In this document: in pieces, positions 6,041 to 9,721 of the stretch | Position numbering within the stretch: the stretch's first letter is position 1 | How the letters are laid out: each line of letters opens with the position of its first letter | Program-made: the position numbers and the translations under genes | Source: Deltaproteobacteria bacterium | GTDB lineage: Bacteria; Bdellovibrionota; UBA1018; UBA923 | Assembly (NCBI GenBank): GCA_016194725.1 | Contig: JACQAW010000012.1 | Span: 1-9,721, forward strand | Length of the DNA stretch: 9,721 nt | Direction: 5' to 3' | Notes under the pieces: model-generated | What the model saw: the letters and a program-made list of their open reading frames with translations, nothing else | Databases searched by the model: none | Told to the model about the DNA's origin: nothing

Positions 6041-6979
6041 ATGAGTCCAAAATTTTTCGGTTTTCTGACAGCACTGATCGTCGGCATTCTATCCGGCATT
6101 TCGGCCGAGGCGTTTGAATACGACACTGCCGCCAAGGCTTTGGGGTCAATTGGATTCTATTCCAACGGCTGTCTCGACAGCGAGTCCAAGATCGATGGCA
6201 CCGAGGCGGGTCTGCACAAGCTTTTCGTCGAACGCAATCGCGGTTACGGCAATCCCAGCATGATCGAGCTGCTGGTCTCAATGGGCTCCGCTTACTATGA
6301 CGGCTGGCAGCGGGTCACCCCGCCCAATCTGCCCTACGAACGCATTCAGCTGGGCGACATTACCCGGAAGGGCGGCGGTTTTCTGTCCAAGCATGCCTCG
6401 CACCAGACCGGGCTGGACGTCGACGTCGTGTACATGCGCAACGATTTCCGCGAAACCAGGGAAGACCGGGGCTTTGATGCGAGCTTCGACGAATATTTTG
6501 TGAAAGCGAAAGTGGTGACGAAGAATCTGGATGCGGTGCGAACGTGGTGGCTGTGGCGCTTCGTGCATCGCTCGGGAAAGGTTGACCGCATCTTCGTCGA
6601 TCCGAGTATCAAAGCTTACTTTTGCCACCATTCCGCGCAGCTCGAGCCCGACGACCAGGCCGAGCGTTTTGAGGTTTTACGAATGCTTCGCCCGTATCCG
6701 GAGCATGCCGACCATTTTCACATGCGACTGGTTTGTCCGTCCGGAGACCGAAAATGCGTGGGTTCCAAACCTGTGCCGCCCGGACCGGGCTGCACGGCCA
6801 AGGAGCTCGAAAGTGTTCCCGATGAAATGGGTGGCAGCGACCATCATCCCACTTTTCCCGAGCTGATGCTGCCCGAAGCGCCGGCCAACAGCACGCCGGC
6901 CCAACAACAGCAGCCATCGTCAGTGCGTCGCCCAAGCGAGTGCTCGCACCTCGCTAGTTTGGCACGTAGACGCGGGTGA
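6041..6979 (+). CDS. mepA: MepA-like penicillin-insensitive murein endopeptidase (peptidase M74)
   Basis: Zinc LAS-type endopeptidase; MepA cleaves D-alanyl-meso-diaminopimelate cross-links of peptidoglycan in the periplasm. The 312-residue protein starts with a signal peptide (MSPKFFGFLTALIVGILSG, likely cut after SAEA). Zinc and active-site motifs match the family: HASHQTGLDVD (His121 and Asp128 as ligands, spaced as His113 and Asp120 of E. coli MepA) and HADHFHMRL (His222, His225, His227, as 206, 209, 211). Cysteines at 44, 195, 232, 238 and 251 may form disulfides. Start: ATG at 6041 has GAGGGGAG ending 5 nt upstream; further upstream starts would bury the signal peptide. After ~residue 255 comes a Pro/Gln-rich tail, and the last ~20 residues (SVRRPSECSHL...) overlap the end of the convergent HD gene by 26 bp and look like read-through. 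The catalytic core is complete. Confidence 0.93.
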   Translation: MSPKFFGFLTALIVGILSGISAEAFEYDTAAKALGSIGFYSNGCLDSESKIDGTEAGLHKLFVERNRGYGNPSMIELLVSMGSAYYDGWQRVTPPNLPYERIQLGDITRKGGGFLSKHASHQTGLDVDVVYMRNDFRETREDRGFDASFDEYFVKAKVVTKNLDAVRTWWLWRFVHRSGKVDRIFVDPSIKAYFCHHSAQLEPDDQAERFEVLRMLRPYPEHADHFHMRLVCPSGDRKCVGSKPVPPGPGCTAKELESVPDEMGGSDHHPTFPELMLPEAPANSTPAQQQQPSSVRRPSECSHLASLARRRG

Positions 6980-8154
6980 TGGAGCGGTTCTTGGCATAAC
7001 GCTCGAACAGGTCGGTGCACTCTTCGAGCGGAATGAATTTTTCGGGGCTGTAGCCGTTGTCGTAGCGCACGAAGATGGGCATCTTGCCGTCGCGCTGAAA
7101 ATACTTCGAAAACTCGCCGGTGGTGGTCTTCACGATGTAGTCGACGCCTTTGGCCTTGAGGTCGCGCGTGATTTTTTCGAGCAGCTGCTTCTGCTCGGTC
7201 TCATTGGCCGCGCCGCTGGGAACGCCCGAGTGCAGCTCGACGAGCATCTTGTACGGGTTCTTGTGGTACAGGCGTTTGGCCCACGAGTTCTTGGAGCGCG
7301 AAAGGTGCGTGTACAGGTGGTAGTCGTCGTAGAAAACATACGACTCGACGTCGCTGGGAATGCTGTAGTCGCAGTCGCTGGAGCGGAAATAGCGGCCCAG
7401 CATTTCGTCGTAAATCACGCTCTTGTGATGAAAGTAGACGATCAGAAACATGTGAAACCGAGAGATCAAAAAATCATCGAACGTGTAAATCGCCTTGTGG
7501 CCTATGGCCAGGTAGCACTTCTTGTCGACAATGTGGTGCGTGAGGCTCGAAAGCAGCCACGAGATGTCGAACTTGCCATAGTTCACGCCAGCGTGAAACG
7601 AGTCGCGCGTCAGGTAGTCCATGCGATCGACGTCAATTTCGCTGGACACGAACTGATGCAGGATGGGGCGATAGTCGATGCCGTGCTCTTCAAAAAACTC
7701 GTCGGGGCAAACGATGTCTTCGTTGATGATACAGGCAATGTGGATGGGCTCGATGCCCAAATGCCCCAGCGCTGATTTCAGCAAAGGGGTCAGCGAGCTT
7801 TGTAAGATGATCTTGATCGTATAATCTTCGTGGTTCGCCTGGCGGGCTTCGGTCCAGGGACAGGGCTTGCCGGGGGCACAGGCCAGCGTGGCCAGCTCAA
7901 GACGCTCAACAAGTGGCATCGCGAACTCGGTGGTGTGCGAAAGCGGCCCATGGCCCACGTCGTGCAACATGGCGGCCACGCGCAAGGCTGCCTCGAAACG
8001 AGCGGCGGCTTTGGGCCGCTGCATGCTCAGGCCCTCGGGGCCGCGAAAAGCATTCCGAAAAGCCACTCCCGCCAGGAAAGAACGGCGAGTCGATGATCTG
8101 CGTTTCGCTGTTCGATACTTCAATTGTGCCGTGAATGACGTCCCGGATATCCAT
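6954..8154 (-). pseudogene. HD-domain phosphohydrolase gene with internal deletion/frameshift near 8077
   Basis: HD-superfamily metal-dependent phosphohydrolase (COG1078-like, related to dNTP triphosphohydrolases). The true N-terminus starts at ATG 8154 (MDIRDVIHGTIEVSNSETQI...DSPFF), the usual family opening. At about 8076-8079 the sequence jumps to another frame, continuing FLAGVAFRNAFRGPEG and on to ...RVYVPN, stop at 6956-6954. Relatives normally have about 30 residues between these points, reading like QRLRxIKQLG...HSLG and containing the first metal-ligand histidine; these are missing. A deletion of roughly 95 nt would explain both loss and frameshift. The remainder is well kept: AAMLHDVGHGPLSH (HD at 7964-7959), NHEDYTIK, SSEIDVDRMDYLTRDS and LISRFHMFLIVYFHHKS. 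A truncated protein from ATG 8024 could be made but would lack the first histidine. An assembly or sequencing error is the main alternative. It converges on mepA and is divergent from the 8213 gene. Confidence 0.8.
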
Positions 8155-8177
8155 TTATAAAGTCCCGCTTTTCCGTT

Positions 8178-8213
8178 TTTACTTTTTCAACCGCCCTGCG
8201 TATACCTGGAGCA
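8178..8213 (+). promoter_or_regulatory. Weak candidate promoter of the deoxyhypusine-synthase-like gene
   Basis: TTTACT (8178-8183), 17-bp spacer, TATACC (8201-8206), then 6 nt to the ATG at 8213. Both hexamers match consensus at four of six positions. If used, the message would begin at the start codon, the same geometry as at 5005-5017. Against this, TGGAG precedes the ATG by 1 nt and would be untranscribed. Confidence 0.25.
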
Positions 8214-9418
8214 TGGCAACACGAACGAAATCAACGAAACCTTTGAAAAAGTACAAACCAAGTTCCAATGAACAGTCTTTAGGTGGTCACGCGATTGTCG
8301 GCAAGTCAAAAAGCCGATTTTTGACGGGCAACCAGATTCTGCCCGATGGCATCAAGCCGGGCGCCGGCGTTCGCGAGCTGATCGACGAAACATTCCTGGC
8401 GTATAATGCGGCGCGTTTGCGCGAAGCCTGCAAGGTCTTCACCGAAAGCATGCTCGAAGACGACGTGACCATCGGCATGAGCCTGACCGGTGCAATGACG
8501 CCTGCCGGAATTGGCAAGTCCTGCCTTATTCCGCTCATGCGCGCTGGCTTCGTGGACTGGATGATCAGCACGGGCGCCAACCTTTATCACGACGCGCATT
8601 TCGGCCTGAAAAAGCGGCTCGTCCAGGGCAGCCCGCATATCGACGATCGCATTCTGCGCAAAGAGGGCGTGATTCGTATTTACGACATTCTTTTCGACTA
8701 TGACGTGCTGCTGTCGACTGACGCTTTTTTTCGCGAAGTCATTCAGCATGACGACTTCCAGAAGCCGATGTCGACTGCCGAGTTTCATTGGCTGTGCGGC
8801 AAGTATCTGGCCGAGCGCGAGAAGGCACTGGGCATTGACCAGCTGGGCGACTCCTGCGTTCTGACCGCAGCCTATCGCTGTGGGGTACCCATCTACACCA
8901 GCTCACCGGGTGACAGCTCGATCGGCATGAACGTGGCGGCCATGGCCTTGCGGGGCTCGAAGCTGTCGCTTGATGTTTCTCGTGACGTCAACGAAACAGC
9001 GGCCATCGTCTACGGCGCAAAAAAAGGATTTGGCGGAAAAAAGGGCAAGAGTGGCGTGCTGATCGTCGGTGGCGGCTCGCCCAAAAACTTTCTGCTCCAG
9101 ACCGAGCCGCAGATTCAGGAAGTGCTGGGCCTGGACGAAAAGGGACATGATTTCTTTTTACAGATTACCGATGCCCGCCCCGATACCGGTGGGCTGTCCG
9201 GCGCCACTCCAAGCGAGGCCGTAAGCTGGGGCAAGGTGGATCCGGACAAGCTGCCGGACACGGTGGTCTGTTATTGCGACTCAACGATCGCTTTGCCGCT
9301 CATGACGGCCTACGCCCTCGATGCCCACAAGCCGCGAAAGCTCAAACGCCTTTTTGACCGGCGCGAGAAGCTCTATGCTTCGCTTCAGAGTGAGTATCTG
9401 AAGCGGGTTTCGAAATGA
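8213..9418 (+). CDS. Deoxyhypusine-synthase-like NAD-dependent aminobutyltransferase
   Basis: A 401-residue cytoplasmic enzyme of the deoxyhypusine synthase (DHS) family, which uses NAD to transfer the aminobutyl part of spermidine. In eukaryotes and archaea the acceptor is a lysine of eIF5A/aIF5A. Bacteria lack that protein; some bacterial members make homospermidine, using putrescine as acceptor (family knowledge). Visible motifs: TGANLYHDAHF (~120-130), SPGDSSIGMN (~231-240), the dinucleotide-fold strand GVLIVGGGSPKNF (~281-293), and LSGATPSEAVSWGK with Lys341 at the place of the catalytic lysine of human DHS. Start: ATG at 8213 (MATRTKSTKP), preceded closely by TGGAG; an upstream ATG at 8135 would overlap the HD gene start and is less likely. 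The first ~30 residues are basic and low-complexity. A strong terminator follows 4 bp after the stop. Divergent from the HD gene. The bacterial substrate cannot be read from sequence. Confidence 0.92.
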   Translation: MATRTKSTKPLKKYKPSSNEQSLGGHAIVGKSKSRFLTGNQILPDGIKPGAGVRELIDETFLAYNAARLREACKVFTESMLEDDVTIGMSLTGAMTPAGIGKSCLIPLMRAGFVDWMISTGANLYHDAHFGLKKRLVQGSPHIDDRILRKEGVIRIYDILFDYDVLLSTDAFFREVIQHDDFQKPMSTAEFHWLCGKYLAEREKALGIDQLGDSCVLTAAYRCGVPIYTSSPGDSSIGMNVAAMALRGSKLSLDVSRDVNETAAIVYGAKKGFGGKKGKSGVLIVGGGSPKNFLLQTEPQIQEVLGLDEKGHDFFLQITDARPDTGGLSGATPSEAVSWGKVDPDKLPDTVVCYCDSTIALPLMTAYALDAHKPRKLKRLFDRREKLYASLQSEYLKRVSK

Positions 9419-9421
9419 AAT

Positions 9422-9458
9422 AAAAAAGCCGGACGGATTGCTCCGGCCGGCTTTTTTT
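9422..9458. terminator. Strong bidirectional intrinsic terminator
   Basis: AAAAAAGCCGG (9422-9432) pairs with CCGGCTTTTTT (9447-9457); an A-G mismatch separates it from the apical stem CGGA/TCCG with loop TTGC. There are A and T runs on both sides, so it works in both directions, ending the 8213-9418 transcript and blocking leftward transcription from the 9641 gene. Confidence 0.92.
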
Positions 9459-9489
9459 ACTCAATTTTTGTGGAGCTGGTCTCAGGTCT

Positions 9490-9644
9490 TACTTAATTTT
9501 CGTTAAGTATGAACTAGGGGTTGCTCACTCTTTTGCGCTTCACGCGCAAAAGCTGCCCTGCGGGCAGACCGTCCCGAGCATTTAAGCTCGAAGCTTAAAT
9601 GCTAGTGGACGCCGCTACCCGTAAGCGGGCTCGTGCCCGCTTAC
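9490..9644. repeat. Array of five tandem inverted repeats (hairpin cluster)
   Basis: Five perfect inverted repeats in 155 bp: TACTTAA/TTAAGTA (9490-9496 with 9503-9509); CTTTTGCGC/GCGCAAAAG (9530-9538 with 9544-9552); CTGCCC/GGGCAG (9553-9558 with 9562-9567), starting at the base after the second; AGCATTTAAGCT/AGCTTAAATGCT (9577-9588 with 9592-9603, loop CGA); GTAAGCGGGC/GCCCGCTTAC (9621-9630 with 9635-9644, loop TCGT). Stem lengths are 7, 9, 6, 12 and 10 bp with loops of 3-6 nt. The stems have different sequences, so this is not a simple repeated unit. The last contains the stop codon of the 9641 gene. There are no long T-runs, so most are not classic terminators. Confidence 0.85.
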
Positions 9645-9721
9645 TCTTCTTCCGAGCCGTGATTGTAGGAGTGGCTCGTGCCGCCAAAGGCGCTTCCGAT
9701 TGCCAAACCAGCTGCGCCGCC
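9641..9721 (-). CDS. C-terminal end of a glycine-rich small protein (partial)
   Basis: The last 26 codons of a leftward gene entering from the right edge: GGAAGLAIGSAFGGTSHSY then NHGSEEE and TAA at 9643-9641. The small-residue pattern with glycines every three to four positions (GxxxG-like) resembles a glycine-zipper membrane helix, followed by a polar acidic tail. The stop lies in the 10-bp hairpin 9621-9644, which may mark the transcript end. Too little is visible to name a family; open frame and low-complexity composition are the only evidence that it is coding. Confidence 0.5.
   Translation of the reverse strand, partial: GGAAGLAIGSAFGGTSHSYNHGSEEE

Noticed and set aside
7230..7775. 181-codon plus-strand open frame
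   Set aside because: Antisense to the well-conserved downstream half of the HD-domain gene.
8076..8079. Programmed ribosomal frameshifting in the HD gene
   Set aside because: About 30 conserved residues are missing at the junction, so a deletion explains it; no slippery heptamer with a downstream structure was evident.
9490..9644. Integron attC site or CRISPR array as explanation of the hairpin cluster
   Set aside because: No integrase or gene cassettes, no recognised attC core sites, and the stems differ in sequence, so there is no direct repeat-spacer pattern.

Overview
The window looks like a chromosomal segment of a Gram-negative bacterium of moderate-to-high GC. It encodes a periplasmic murein endopeptidase, several exported proteins and a complete-looking uvrA. 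The HD-domain gene at 6954-8154 is of a type I associate with Bdellovibrionota / former Deltaproteobacteria, and a bacterial deoxyhypusine-synthase-like gene fits that, but the assignment is an inference from remembered family sequences.

Layout, left to right. (1) 1-2663, minus: uvrA, missing its last ~50 codons beyond the window. (2) 2672-3811, minus: an exported HEXXH metalloprotease (M30/hyicolysin-like) whose stop overlaps the uvrA ribosome binding site; its last ~55 codons look unlike real protein. (3) 3812-4266: a long non-coding stretch with small hairpins and a possible 21-residue hydrophobic ORF. (4) 4267-4605, plus: a small exported basic protein of unknown function. (5) 4677-5951: a compact regulatory module, with a small XRE regulator (minus) divergent from a LexA/CI-like S24 repressor (plus). 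Two near-identical 14-bp palindromes spaced 22 bp apart lie between them, and AAAGGCCC...GGGCCTTT terminators flank the pair. (6) 6041-6979, plus: mepA-like LAS murein endopeptidase. (7) 6954-8154, minus: an HD phosphohydrolase gene broken by an internal deletion/frameshift near 8077, converging on and overlapping mepA. (8) 8213-9418, plus: a deoxyhypusine-synthase-like enzyme with its catalytic lysine intact, followed by a strong bidirectional terminator. (9) 9490-9644: five tandem perfect inverted repeats. (10) 9641-9721, minus: the C-terminal end of a glycine-rich small protein.

The genes do not form one pathway. The items most deserving attention are the XRE/S24 switch with its paired operators and possibly leaderless repressor gene, the tandem hairpin array at the right end, and the deletion that removes the first metal-ligand histidine region of the HD protein. 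No RNA genes, CRISPR arrays, integrases or insertion sequences were seen.
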